Source: an uncultured Lachnospiraceae bacterium (GTDB lineage: Bacteria > Bacillota > Clostridia > Lachnospirales > Lachnospiraceae). From it: a stretch of DNA of 53,318 nucleotides. Location: positions 1 through 53,318 of the forward strand of contig CALWMI010000077.1 in the NCBI GenBank assembly GCA_944381745.1. The letters are read 5' to 3'. A program made the position numbers and the translations under genes. How positions within the stretch are numbered: the stretch's first letter is position 1; every line of letters begins with the position of its first letter. Under the pieces are notes generated by a model. It saw only the letters and a program-made list of their open reading frames with translations, had not been told where the DNA came from and did not search any database. This document shows, one piece after another, positions 1-8,059 of this stretch.

Positions 1-95
1 ATGGATGCCATCAACCTGTTCGGAACGCCCGAGCAGAAGGAGAAATATCTGCCGGGCATGTGCGCAGGGACAGATATCGGCTCCCTGGCCTTCAC
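1..95 (+). repeat. 95-bp perfect inverted copy of 1421-1515
   Basis: Bases 1-95 are exactly the reverse complement of 1421-1515, inside the intact acyl-CoA dehydrogenase gene (codons for residues 93-124). The copy begins at the window edge and so may continue beyond it. It joins the truncated second dehydrogenase near a GTGAAGGCC sequence that could be shared microhomology. An edge chimera is the likeliest explanation; a real inverted duplication is possible. Confidence 0.95.
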
Positions 96-518
96 TGCCG
101 TCGTCCTGGACGCGCCGGAGTCGGAGCCTGCTCCCGGCTCAGTCAGGCAAAAGGAGGCAAGGCCGCCCTCCTCAAAAATCTTCTTCTGCACCAACGCTTT
201 CTGGGCGTCCGTCCCGTATTTCATCACCGGCGCGATCGCCGTCCCCGTCACGGAAAAGGCGCAGGCCACGCCGGTATCATGCTTGGCCAGCTCCTCGAAG
301 GTTACGCAGGCGGTCTTGGTGGACAGCCCTGCCCCTCCCCACTCCTCCGGGAAGTCCAGGCTCTGAAGCCCCATCTCCAACCCCGTATTGACAATCTCCT
401 CCGGGAATTCTCCCTTCTCATCGTACCCGGCGATCACCGGGTCCACTGCCTGCTCCCCGAACTGCTTTGCCAGGGCGATCATATCCTGCTGTTCCTCTGT
501 GTATACATGAAATGCCAT
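1..518 (-). CDS. Acyl-CoA dehydrogenase, 3' end lost at contig edge (partial)
   Basis: Reading leftward from ATG at 516-518, after a GAAAGGAAGG ribosome site, gives an acyl-CoA dehydrogenase N-terminal region: MAFHVYTEEQQDMIALAK at the start, FPEEWGGAGLS near residue 65 and the FAD/substrate-loop motif CLTEPGAGSD near residue 128. The family-like sequence runs to about residue 141 (base 96). From base 95 to the edge the frame stays open, but the DNA is a 95-bp inverted copy of the neighbouring dehydrogenase gene, so residues 142 onward are not authentic. The full enzyme would be about 380 residues, would oxidise or, in reverse, reduce an acyl-CoA with electron-transfer flavoprotein, and would be the last visible gene of the catabolic cluster. 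No etf genes are visible; they could lie past the edge. The family call is firm; its substrate cannot be read. Confidence 0.85.
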   Translation of the reverse strand, partial: MAFHVYTEEQQDMIALAKQFGEQAVDPVIAGYDEKGEFPEEIVNTGLEMGLQSLDFPEEWGGAGLSTKTACVTFEELAKHDTGVACAFSVTGTAIAPVMKYGTDAQKALVQKKIFEEGGLASFCLTEPGAGSDSGASRTTAVKAREPISVPAHMPGRYFSFCSGVPNRLMAS

Positions 519-630
519 ACCAGCAGCACCTTCCTTTCTCTTATTTTTGATTATGTCTTTCCCTGCTGCCTCGTCTCTGCTGTCCTGCCTTGATTCTGTC
601 TTTCCCTGCTGTCACTCACCTGTATCCTTG

Positions 631-1791
631 TTAATCCGCAATCAGGCTGTCGTCCTTCTTCAGGATGTAGCTTCCCGAGATCAGCCTCTGTACATCCGCA
701 TTTCCCTCAATATTCGGGAAAATAACAGAATCCCTGAGATACCGTTCCACATGGTACTCCTCCATCCCGCCGTAGGCGCCGAAGGTGTTGACGCACATCT
801 GGATTGTCTGGTTGGACAGGTCTGCGATATAGCCCTTCGCCAGGGCGGTGGCCGCCTGCACCCGGCGCATATTTCCGGCGAACATCTCCGCGTCCTGGGC
901 TGCGCGGTAAAGCATCAGCTTCATAGACAGCGTGTTGGCCGCAATGACCGACGTGCGCAGCTGCACCGTCGGGAATTTGGCAATGGAGGTGCCCCTGTGC
1001 ATCTTGTTGCGGATGTAATCCTTGGACAGGCCGTAGGCTCCCTCCGCTGCCCCGGCAAACACAGCGGCAAAGGCCAGTTTTCCAATGGCTGTCGTGCCCA
1101 GCAGCAGGTCAAAGCCGCCTTTTTCTCCTCCAAGGATATCGCTCTCCTCCACCTCCACGTCATCCAGGAACACATCGTACACGTGAGAGCCGTGGAAGCC
1201 GATTTTCTCCCATTTGCTGGACAGGGAATAGCCCTTGCAGAATTTCTTCACCAGATACGCCGTGCACGTATCCTCCCCCTCATCCCGGGCCACCACCACA
1301 ATCGTGCCTTCAAGGGCGGCGTTGGAGATAAAGCGCTTCACCCCGTTGATGTAAATTTTCCCATCCCTTCTCTTGGCCGTGGTGGTCAGCTGCTTCGGGT
1401 CAGAGCCGGTGCCTGCCTCTGTGAAGGCCAGGGAGCCGATATCTGTCCCTGCGCACATGCCCGGCAGATATTTCTCCTTCTGCTCGGGCGTTCCGAACAG
1501 GTTGATGGCATCCATCGGCAGATAGCACACCGTCAGAAGCTTGGCCGCCGAAGGGGATACCTTGGCGATCTCCTCCAGGCAGATTGCCTCTGCCACAAGG
1601 CCCGCATCCAGCCCGCCGTATGCTTCCGGGTACGGGACGCCCATGAGCCCCAGCTCTCCCATCGTATCAATCAGATCCTGGGGAAACTTGTCGGCATGTT
1701 CAATCTCTTCAATCCTGGGAGCCAGTGCATTTTCTGCGAACTCCCTGGCAGTACTCCTGACTGCCTCCTGCATTTCTGTTAATTCAAACAT
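631..1791 (-). CDS. Acyl-CoA dehydrogenase (short/medium-chain type)
   Basis: This 386-residue protein has the full acyl-CoA dehydrogenase length. It oxidises acyl-CoA to trans-2-enoyl-CoA with FAD or, in anaerobes, reduces enoyl-CoA together with electron-transfer flavoprotein. Visible marks are the N-terminal helical domain (MFELTEMQEAVRSTAREFAE), FTEAGTGSD at 123-131 (FAD/substrate loop), and a C-terminal domain with YHVERYLRD and IEGNADVQR, where E362 sits at the usual catalytic-base position. I chose ATG at 1789-1791 because AAAGGA precedes it; the longer upstream extension is not family-like. It lies downstream of the dehydratase genes and upstream of a second dehydrogenase. Such a dehydrogenase could reduce the enoyl-CoA made by the dehydratase, as AcdB does in Clostridioides difficile leucine fermentation; the substrate here is unknown. 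Confidence 0.93.
   Translation of the reverse strand: MFELTEMQEAVRSTAREFAENALAPRIEEIEHADKFPQDLIDTMGELGLMGVPYPEAYGGLDAGLVAEAICLEEIAKVSPSAAKLLTVCYLPMDAINLFGTPEQKEKYLPGMCAGTDIGSLAFTEAGTGSDPKQLTTTAKRRDGKIYINGVKRFISNAALEGTIVVVARDEGEDTCTAYLVKKFCKGYSLSSKWEKIGFHGSHVYDVFLDDVEVEESDILGGEKGGFDLLLGTTAIGKLAFAAVFAGAAEGAYGLSKDYIRNKMHRGTSIAKFPTVQLRTSVIAANTLSMKLMLYRAAQDAEMFAGNMRRVQAATALAKGYIADLSNQTIQMCVNTFGAYGGMEEYHVERYLRDSVIFPNIEGNADVQRLISGSYILKKDDSLIAD
1421..1515 (-). repeat. Source copy of the 95-bp inverted repeat found at the left edge
   Basis: This segment of the acyl-CoA dehydrogenase gene encodes residues 93-124 and is repeated perfectly, inverted, at 1-95. The gene is uninterrupted here, so this is taken as the original copy. 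Confidence 0.95.
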
Positions 1792-1814
1792 AAACCTATT
1801 CCTTTCTTTCATGG

Positions 1815-1865
1815 TGTACAGCGCCGCCGTACAAGGGACAATACGCTCCCCACACACCGGCGCTG
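1815..1865 (-). repeat. Dispersed GC-rich palindromic repeat, copy in 1792-1890 gap
   Basis: On the minus strand this gap contains AGCGCCGGTGTGTGGGGA, then TCCCTTGTACGGCGGCGC, which fold into an imperfect hairpin. The element resembles one at 28382-28424 (AGCGCCGGTGTACAAGGA and TCCTTGTACGCCGCG) and a half copy at 35582-35600. All three lie between genes. Function is unknown; an intergenic REP-like repeat is the simplest reading. Confidence 0.6.
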
Positions 1866-1890
1866 GCAACAATGAGCAACCAATGCCTGG

Positions 1891-2658
1891 CTATTTTGCC
1901 GCCACCAAGGCGGCGCCCAGGGCGCCGATCGTCTGGGGATCCTCCGGGATTTGCACCTCCTGTCCCAAATTTCTCTCCAGCGCCTTCACAAGCCCCCGGT
2001 TCAGCCCGCCGCCGCCTGTCAGCGCCACCTGGGGCTTCACCCCCACCCTTCTGGCCAGGCCGCAGATCTTTCTTGCCACGGAGTCGTGGATGCCTGCCAC
2101 AATGTCCTCCCGGGCATAGCCCTGGGCCAGCTTGGAGATCACCTCAGACTCCGCGAACACGGTGCAGGTGTTACTGATCTGGCACATTTCCTTGGCGTTG
2201 GCGTCGTACTCTTCCAGCTCCTCCAAAGAGAGGTTCATCACCCGGCACATCACCTCCAGGAACCTGCCGGTTCCCGCAGCGCACTTGTCATTCATCACAA
2301 ACTGCTCGATCATCCCGTTTTCATCGATGCGGATCACCTTCAGATCCTGCCCTCCCACGTCGATGACGGTCCTGGCCTCCGGCAGCATGCGGTGCAGCCC
2401 CTTGGCGTGGCAGGTGATCTCGCTGACCTGCTCGTCTGCCCCTTGGTGGAGCATCCGGCCGTACCCAGTGGCCACCGTCCTCCTGCACTCTTCCTTCGTC
2501 CCCCGGAAGCTGGCGTACAGAAGCCCAATTGCCTGCTCATCCGCCCGAGTCCCGGCGCCGGAAGGCACCACCACCCGGGCCAGGATATTTCCTTCCTTGT
2601 CCACCGCCACACACTTGGTCGCAGTGGAACCGATGTCGATTCCTATGTAGTGTTCCAT
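1891..2658 (-). CDS. 2-hydroxyacyl-CoA dehydratase activator ATPase (HgdC/HadI/FldI type)
   Basis: This 255-residue BadF/BadG/HgdC-family ATPase has the usual length for the activator. The family forms a homodimer around one [4Fe-4S] cluster and uses ATP hydrolysis to push a low-potential electron into the dehydratase, starting its radical cycle. Visible features are the actin-fold phosphate loop IGIDIGSTATK (5-15), VIDVGGQD (98-105), C126 in DKCAAGTGRF and C165 in ISNTCTVFAESE (the expected cluster ligands), and LTGGGGLNRGLV near the C-terminus. It follows the two putative dehydratase subunits, with 21 bases between it and the nearer one. The paired cysteines and the neighbours make this a dehydratase activator rather than a benzoyl-CoA reductase subunit. 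It implies strictly anaerobic metabolism. Confidence 0.95.
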   Translation of the reverse strand: MEHYIGIDIGSTATKCVAVDKEGNILARVVVPSGAGTRADEQAIGLLYASFRGTKEECRRTVATGYGRMLHQGADEQVSEITCHAKGLHRMLPEARTVIDVGGQDLKVIRIDENGMIEQFVMNDKCAAGTGRFLEVMCRVMNLSLEELEEYDANAKEMCQISNTCTVFAESEVISKLAQGYAREDIVAGIHDSVARKICGLARRVGVKPQVALTGGGGLNRGLVKALERNLGQEVQIPEDPQTIGALGAALVAAK

Positions 2659-2679
2659 ATAGCCCGCAGCACCCCCCTC

Positions 2680-3822
2680 CTATGCCCTGCGCCGGCTCTC
2701 TATCTGTTCGGCGTAAGCCTGCAGGCGGGTTCTTGCCCCCTCAAAGGACTGCATAATCTGCTCGATCTCCAGGTTCAAGATCGGAAGCCCCGCCGCCTGT
2801 ACTGCGTCCCGCACCCACGGATAGTCATACTCGTCTGTATCGCAGAATTTCATCAGCGCGAACAAAACAGCCTCTGCCCCGCATGCCCTGCACTCCTCTG
2901 CCACCACGTCGTCCCGCTCCTTCTGCGGGTCGTATAGGAAAGCCTCCCCCCGGATATTCTGGACCTGGCGGGCAAGCCTCTCCAGCTGGCCCAGCCCCTC
3001 CGGCACCCGGTAGCGGAACTGGCGGGATTCCTGGAGCAGCTCGTCCCCCACAATGGCGTAGCCCAGCTCATCTAAAATATCCAGAAGCTCCACTGGTTCC
3101 AGCATCACGCCGCATACATAGAGCCGGATCCCGTGAAATTCCGGCGCAGCTTCCGCCTCCAGTATCCCATTGAGCTCCCGCATCAGCTCCAGGTGCCTGG
3201 AACGCTCCATGTAAAGCCGGGACTTGATCACGTCATGGCGCTGATGGTTTGTGAGGATCCCCGGCTTCTGCGCCAGGATGCGGGTAAACCGCATCAGCTC
3301 CTCCCGGTCCCGGTTGCAGAGGCTGATGGCTTCCCTCAGCGCCTCCTCGGTGATTCTCGCGCCAGTCACCTCCTCCAGCTCCTCCTTCACCCGGGCGAGC
3401 TCCTTCACCATATATTCCACCGCGCACTCCAGCCGGTAATTCTGCGGGTGCTTCACAAAGATCGGGCGCAGCTTCGGCGCAGACAGCTGGATTGTCTGGC
3501 TCATGCATTTCAGTGTGTCGCACAGGAAGGTCAAGAGCACAGCGTCCACCTCGTCGTAAACGCCTGCCACGGACAGCTCCGTGATGGACTGCACGACGGA
3601 GCAGGCAAACGGCGGAAAATATTCCTGTGACCGGGACAGGGATACCTTCTGCCCTCCCCAGATGCCCACCGGGAAGGCTCCCGACGCGATCACCAGCTCC
3701 TCCGGCACAAAGATCGGCGCACAGCCGACCACCTTCCTGCCCTCAGCTTTCTTCCTGTGTACCGTCTCGCTGATATGTGTCACTGCATCCTGCATCTCTC
3801 GAATGATTTCTGCCTTTTCCAT
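2680..3822 (-). CDS. 2-hydroxyacyl-CoA dehydratase subunit (HgdB/HadC/FldC-like)
   Basis: This 380-residue protein belongs to the 2-hydroxyglutaryl-CoA dehydratase D-component family. The heterodimer removes water from an (R)-2-hydroxyacyl-CoA through a ketyl radical. The N-terminus has GRKVVGCAPIFVPEELV, typical of this subunit. Cysteines that may bind its [4Fe-4S] cluster are visible in PPFACSVVQS, TFLCDTLKCMSQ, EECRACGAEAV and MKFCDTDEYDYP. It starts 4 bases after the stop of the partner subunit, so the two are translationally close, and it precedes the activator gene. Which subunit is alpha or beta is inferred from order and the length pair (406 and 380). The natural hydroxyacyl-CoA cannot be read from sequence. 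Confidence 0.9.
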   Translation of the reverse strand: MEKAEIIREMQDAVTHISETVHRKKAEGRKVVGCAPIFVPEELVIASGAFPVGIWGGQKVSLSRSQEYFPPFACSVVQSITELSVAGVYDEVDAVLLTFLCDTLKCMSQTIQLSAPKLRPIFVKHPQNYRLECAVEYMVKELARVKEELEEVTGARITEEALREAISLCNRDREELMRFTRILAQKPGILTNHQRHDVIKSRLYMERSRHLELMRELNGILEAEAAPEFHGIRLYVCGVMLEPVELLDILDELGYAIVGDELLQESRQFRYRVPEGLGQLERLARQVQNIRGEAFLYDPQKERDDVVAEECRACGAEAVLFALMKFCDTDEYDYPWVRDAVQAAGLPILNLEIEQIMQSFEGARTRLQAYAEQIESRRRA

Positions 3823-3826
3823 ACCT

Positions 3827-5047
3827 CTACACCCCTGCCTCTCTTGATACAGCCTCCAAATTTTCTCTCAGCGCCTGGACCCTTGTCTCAAACTGTGCAG
3901 GGCTGAAACCGTTGGGATCTGTCTGATCCCCGTCAAAGGTCGCATACGGCTTATGGTTTTTCTCGTATACCGCCTTGCGCACCGCCGGCTGCATAAAACT
4001 CAGGATCTTGCAGCTCCGGTTCACATGGTACAGCGCCCCGTCGCAGTTTGTGCACTTCATGATGTCGCACCGCACGTCGATCTGACGCTGCAGGCTTCCG
4101 ATGGGAGGGCGGTTGGCGTAGGCGCGGGCAATGGAGCGGATGTCATCCTGCTCGTAGTCCACATACCACTCGGAAGGGTAGAAGGAGCCCGCCAGAATCA
4201 TGTCGTTGGCCTTCATCGTCTTATAAGTCTTTCCCAGATAGGGCCACACCGCGATGCCCTCCCACATAATCCGATGCCTCTGCTCCCCCTTGAACTGGCT
4301 CTCTCCGTTTTTCAGCAGCTCCTCCATCTCCTCCGAAATCAAGTCGTAGTAATCGGCGGTGGATTCCTTTCCCCTGCAGCAGACGGCCAGGATCATGTAG
4401 TTGAACAGATTAAAGCCGTCCATGGGGCTTGGCATGCGCTGCACATAGTCTGTCGCCCGCTTCCACGAGGCGGCGACCCTTCTCGATGTCCTCATCACAC
4501 GGGAAAATTTCTCGTAGTCAAAGGGTTTCCCGCAGAATTCCTCCAGCCTGCGGATCATATCCTTGAACTGCCCCACGACATAGTCCACATCGTTTTCTGT
4601 GGCGTCATACTCCGGCTGGAAGGGGGTGTCGATGAGAATATAAGGGACATCCAGCCTCTTCGCCGTATTCTCAAACCACTTGACGCACAGCCCGCATATA
4701 TTCGTGCAGTTCAGTATGATATCCGGCCTGGGAATATTGCTGATGTCGCTCTCGAAGCTCTCCTCATACCCCAGCCCGAGCCGCGTATAGGAGCACAGGT
4801 CGCTGGAATAGCCCAGCGCCTCGCACGTATCCAGGTAGGGTGTCACCCCCTTCTTCGCCCCCAGCGTAGCCGCCAGATTCTCCGGGTAAGCCACCTGGAT
4901 ATCCATCGTCTCAAGAAATTCCTGCGGGAACAGGCCATTCACCCAGGCGATTTTCTGCCCGCGCTCATGAGCCTTGTACAGGTCGTCCATATATTCTGCC
5001 TGCAGCTTGGCAAGCAGCTGTTTGGAATTTAATTTTTCTTCCGCCAT
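3827..5047 (-). CDS. 2-hydroxyacyl-CoA dehydratase subunit (HgdA/HadB/FldB-like)
   Basis: This 406-residue protein is the first gene of the dehydratase block and the larger partner of the heterodimer. Cysteine-rich segments fit family [4Fe-4S] binding: DTCEALGYSSDLCSYTR (residues about 73-89), ILNCTNICGLCVKWF (about 111-125), and CDIMKCTNCDG near residue 330. The N-terminal IAWVNGLFPQEF matches the family's first Rossmann-like strand. It begins 26 bases after the stop of the sigma-54 regulator, with GGGGGATAAAA before ATG. No separate promoter was seen between them, so the regulator and dehydratase may be co-transcribed. Together with the next two genes it would convert 2-hydroxyacyl-CoA to 2-enoyl-CoA. 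Confidence 0.9.
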   Translation of the reverse strand: MAEEKLNSKQLLAKLQAEYMDDLYKAHERGQKIAWVNGLFPQEFLETMDIQVAYPENLAATLGAKKGVTPYLDTCEALGYSSDLCSYTRLGLGYEESFESDISNIPRPDIILNCTNICGLCVKWFENTAKRLDVPYILIDTPFQPEYDATENDVDYVVGQFKDMIRRLEEFCGKPFDYEKFSRVMRTSRRVAASWKRATDYVQRMPSPMDGFNLFNYMILAVCCRGKESTADYYDLISEEMEELLKNGESQFKGEQRHRIMWEGIAVWPYLGKTYKTMKANDMILAGSFYPSEWYVDYEQDDIRSIARAYANRPPIGSLQRQIDVRCDIMKCTNCDGALYHVNRSCKILSFMQPAVRKAVYEKNHKPYATFDGDQTDPNGFSPAQFETRVQALRENLEAVSREAGV

Positions 5048-5073
5048 TTTTATCCCCCATTTTCCAATACCCC

Positions 5074-7077
5074 TTATTGGATGTTATATTTGTGGAGCCA
5101 TTTATATAACGTCTTGCGGGATACTCCCAGCAAGGACGCCGCTCTCGATTTGTTCCCCCCTGCCCTGGCAAGCGCCTCTATAATTGCCTCCTCCCCCAGT
5201 CTGGCCTCCGCAGCTTCTGAAAGAGACGCGCCGCCTATCCTGCTTTTTCTTCCCGTCTCCTCTGTCCCGGCATACTTCGCCGAGGGGAGCTGTCCTGTAA
5301 CCACCAGATACCGCTCAATGTGCTCCAACGTGATCACCGAGGGGGAGAAAATCTGGACGATCCCCTCGATAAAATTCTGCAGCTCCCGCACATTCCCTCT
5401 CCACCGGAAGGTTTCCAGATATTCCAGCGCCTCCCTGGACAGCTTGGGCGGAGCCAGATGGATCCGGTTGGAGACCCCTTCGATGAAGTGGTTGGCCAAG
5501 AGCTCCACGTCCCCCTCCCGGTTCCGCAGCGGCGGCAGCGTCAGCACAAAGGAGGACAGCCGGAAGTAGAGATCCTCCCGGAACCCTCTCTTCTCCACCA
5601 GATCCAGGATATTTTCATTGGTGGCCGCGATAATCCGCACATCCACACAGATCTCCTTCGTCCCGCCCAGACGCGTAAACCGCTTCGTCTCAATCGCCCG
5701 CAGCAGGATTGCCTGTAGATCCAGGGGCAGCGTGCCAATCTCATCCAGGAAGAGCGTTCCATGGTTGGCCAGCTCCATCTTGCCGGTATTGCCGCCCTTC
5801 TTGGAACCGGTAAACGCCCCCGCCTCATAGCCGAACAGCTCGCTCACCATGAGATCCTTGGGAAAGGTGGCGCAGTTCACCGCGATAAACGGCCCTTCCC
5901 TGCGGGAGGAAGCATTGTGGATGGACTGGGCAAAGATGTCCTTGCCGCAGCCGGATTCCCCCAGGATCAGGATATTATTGTCAAACTCCGCATAGCGGTT
6001 GGCGATGACAATGGCCTCCTTGATTGCCTTGCTCTGTCCCACAATATTGTTGAAATTCAGAAGGGCGCTGTTTCCGATCTGCCGCGACACAAAGGTGCTG
6101 ATCTTCTCCTCGTTGGATATGAAAAATCGGATGCCCTCGTAGCCCAGCTTCGACTGCCGGTACACCTCTGTGGAGACAAAATACTGCCGCGTCACCCCGT
6201 TCACGGTGATCGGAATGCTCAGATTGCGCACATGCTTGCGGTTATTCACAATATCCCACAGCTGCTGGTTCGCCGGAATCGGGTCAAAAATCTCGTAGGC
6301 ACTCTGGAACACCACATCCCGATAGGGAATCCCCAGCACATTGAAAATATTGGAGTTGTGGTACAGGGTGTAGGGCTTCCCGGAGCCCCGGTCAATATCG
6401 ATGCATATATAACCGGTGGTATCCGTCAGGTAGAACCGGTAGAAGGTGTCCACCATGTCGATGTGCAGGCAGGCCTCCTTGGTAACCGAGAGGAGTGTCG
6501 GCAGATAATCGCCGATCGGCTCTGTCCGCGGCATAATAATGCCCACGCCGCCCAGGAGGTTCAGCTTCCCGAACTGTTCGTCCGAGTTGTCCTCCAGCAC
6601 ACAGGGCGAGAAATACATCGTGGTATCGATGAACATCTCCAGGTAGTGGTCTGCGCCGCTTGTGACATAGGGATCCATGATGCCAAGCCCGATAGAAAAG
6701 GCCGTGACCCCGGAGGATTCCTCGGACAGCACCGTCCCCTCCGCGATATCCTTGCAGGCAAGCCATTCCTTGAGCTCCTCCGAACAATACAGTCTCAGCA
6801 CAGTACCCCTGGCGTCCACCAGCACAAAGGCCAGCGGGTTCCTCGTGTAATGCCGCACCGCCCTGATCACCCGGTTGCAGTAGGCATACATTGTCCGCGT
6901 CTCCTGCTTGGCTGCCAGGAATTCCTCCTCGCTGGCATGCGCAAGCTCTCTGGACGCCGGATCCATCCCCTGCCGGATGCATTTCTCCCATCCGCTTTTC
7001 AGAAGCGGAGATTCAAAATTCTGATATCCTCCCCGCAGATTTTCCTGGTGTTCCATCCACACTTGTCTGTTATCCAT
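5074..7077 (-). CDS. Sigma-54-dependent enhancer-binding regulator (AcoR-like)
   Basis: This 667-residue activator has a sensor N-terminus, a sigma-54 AAA+ domain and a C-terminal Fis helix-turn-helix. The N-terminus begins LLKSGWEKCIRQGMDP, the signature of AcoR-type regulators, followed by a GAF-like region and a PAS-like region (about 205-320). AAA+ marks are Walker A GESGCGKD (373-380), GAFTG (420-424, the sigma-54 contact loop), Walker B TLFLDE (441-446) and R-finger region RGFREDLYFRL. The Fis helix-turn-helix is at 631-664. ATG at 7075-7077 is preceded by GGATGGGGAATCT. A sigma-A promoter lies just upstream. Two sigma-54 promoters at 13066-13080 and 13541-13555 are its likely targets. 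The effector is unknown, possibly the cluster substrate or a CoA ester. Confidence 0.95.
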   Translation of the reverse strand: MDNRQVWMEHQENLRGGYQNFESPLLKSGWEKCIRQGMDPASRELAHASEEEFLAAKQETRTMYAYCNRVIRAVRHYTRNPLAFVLVDARGTVLRLYCSEELKEWLACKDIAEGTVLSEESSGVTAFSIGLGIMDPYVTSGADHYLEMFIDTTMYFSPCVLEDNSDEQFGKLNLLGGVGIIMPRTEPIGDYLPTLLSVTKEACLHIDMVDTFYRFYLTDTTGYICIDIDRGSGKPYTLYHNSNIFNVLGIPYRDVVFQSAYEIFDPIPANQQLWDIVNNRKHVRNLSIPITVNGVTRQYFVSTEVYRQSKLGYEGIRFFISNEEKISTFVSRQIGNSALLNFNNIVGQSKAIKEAIVIANRYAEFDNNILILGESGCGKDIFAQSIHNASSRREGPFIAVNCATFPKDLMVSELFGYEAGAFTGSKKGGNTGKMELANHGTLFLDEIGTLPLDLQAILLRAIETKRFTRLGGTKEICVDVRIIAATNENILDLVEKRGFREDLYFRLSSFVLTLPPLRNREGDVELLANHFIEGVSNRIHLAPPKLSREALEYLETFRWRGNVRELQNFIEGIVQIFSPSVITLEHIERYLVVTGQLPSAKYAGTEETGRKSRIGGASLSEAAEARLGEEAIIEALARAGGNKSRAASLLGVSRKTLYKWLHKYNIQ

Positions 7078-7159
7078 AGATTCCCCATCCTTCGAAAAAA
7101 ATTTGAAATTGGCAGCTGTTCCCGTCTGGATTCTCAGGCCGGCAAAAGCTCCAGCCTTT

Positions 7160-7188
7160 ATTATACACAAACTTATGTCAACGTCCAA
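7160..7188 (-). promoter_or_regulatory. Sigma-A promoter of the regulator gene
   Basis: On the minus strand TTGGAC (7183-7188) and TATAAT (7160-7165) are separated by 17 bases. This would start transcription about 75 bases before the regulator ATG, giving it vegetative expression independent of the sigma-54 promoters. Confidence 0.75.
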
Positions 7189-7239
7189 CAACGCGGGACA
7201 GCCCGGGACAGGGATTGTGCGGAGGGTCACCGCCTCAGC

Positions 7240-8019
7240 TTAACGGTTGGCAAACACCGGTTTTCTCCTCTCGAGGAAGGCGTCTACGCCCTCCCTCAAA
7301 TCCTGGGTGGCAATACACAGGGCGGCCATATCCCGCTCCATCTCCCATGACTGCCGCGCGCTCATCTCCATTCCGTGGTCTACCAGGAGCTTGGAACAGC
7401 GGACGGCGATAGGCGCCATCCTGCAGATCTGCCCCATCATAGCCTCGGCCTCCTCCATCAGCCGCTCCGGCTCCACCACCTTGTTCACCAAACCCATCTC
7501 CTTCGCCTCCTGGGCCTTCACCCTGCGTCCGGTGAACAGCAGCTCCTTCGCAAGCCTCGGGCCCACCAGGCGCGTCAGCCTCTGGGAGCCGCCATAGCAA
7601 ATATTCACGCCCAGGCTCACCTCCGGCTGCCCGAACACCGCCGCCGTACTGGCGATGCACAGGTCGCAGGCCATGGCCAGCTCGTTCCCTCCGCCCAGGG
7701 CATACCCATTCACTGCCGCAATCGTAGGGATTTCCAGGGCTGCCACCCGGTTCGTCACATTCTGTGCCTCTATGACGCCCCGCCGCTCCGCCTCCGGGTC
7801 TCCCACCGGGATCTCCTTGATGTCGGCCCCGGCCACAAAGGCCTTGCCCGCCCCGGTAATGATCAGCCCCCGGATATCCGGCCTGCTCTCCAGATCGTCA
7901 AGCGCCGCCTGCATATCTGCCAGGATCGCGTGGTTTAAGGCGTTTCTCTCCTCCGGCCGGTTCATGGTGAGCACCGCATAATTTCCTCTCACTTCATAGA
8001 GAATATTCTGAAATTCCAT
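7240..8019 (-). CDS. Enoyl-CoA hydratase/isomerase (crotonase) family enzyme
   Basis: This 259-residue crotonase has typical family length. It probably adds water to, or removes it from, an acyl-CoA by way of an enolate. The CoA/oxyanion motif FVAGADIKE is at 61-69. E113 (GGGNELAMACD) and E133 (FGQPEVSLG) lie 20 residues apart, matching the catalytic pair of mammalian crotonase. After E133 the usual glycine-rich LGxxPGxGGxQRL is replaced by GVNICYGGSQRL, so substrate preference may be shifted. It sits between the CoA transferase (40 bases upstream) and the sigma-54 regulator. Next to a 2-hydroxyacyl-CoA dehydratase it might hydrate the enoyl-CoA in a parallel oxidative branch, or act on a different CoA ester. 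Confidence 0.92.
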   Translation of the reverse strand: MEFQNILYEVRGNYAVLTMNRPEERNALNHAILADMQAALDDLESRPDIRGLIITGAGKAFVAGADIKEIPVGDPEAERRGVIEAQNVTNRVAALEIPTIAAVNGYALGGGNELAMACDLCIASTAAVFGQPEVSLGVNICYGGSQRLTRLVGPRLAKELLFTGRRVKAQEAKEMGLVNKVVEPERLMEEAEAMMGQICRMAPIAVRCSKLLVDHGMEMSARQSWEMERDMAALCIATQDLREGVDAFLERRKPVFANR

Positions 8020-8059
8020 CCTTCTTCACCTTCCTGCGTCCAGCCTTTCTCAGCCTCTC

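Noticed and set aside
554..611. 15-bp direct repeat TGTCTTTCCCTGCTG at 554-568 and 597-611
   Set aside because: It is a short pyrimidine-rich repeat in the gap between two dehydrogenase genes, with no associated motif; probably chance or slippage.
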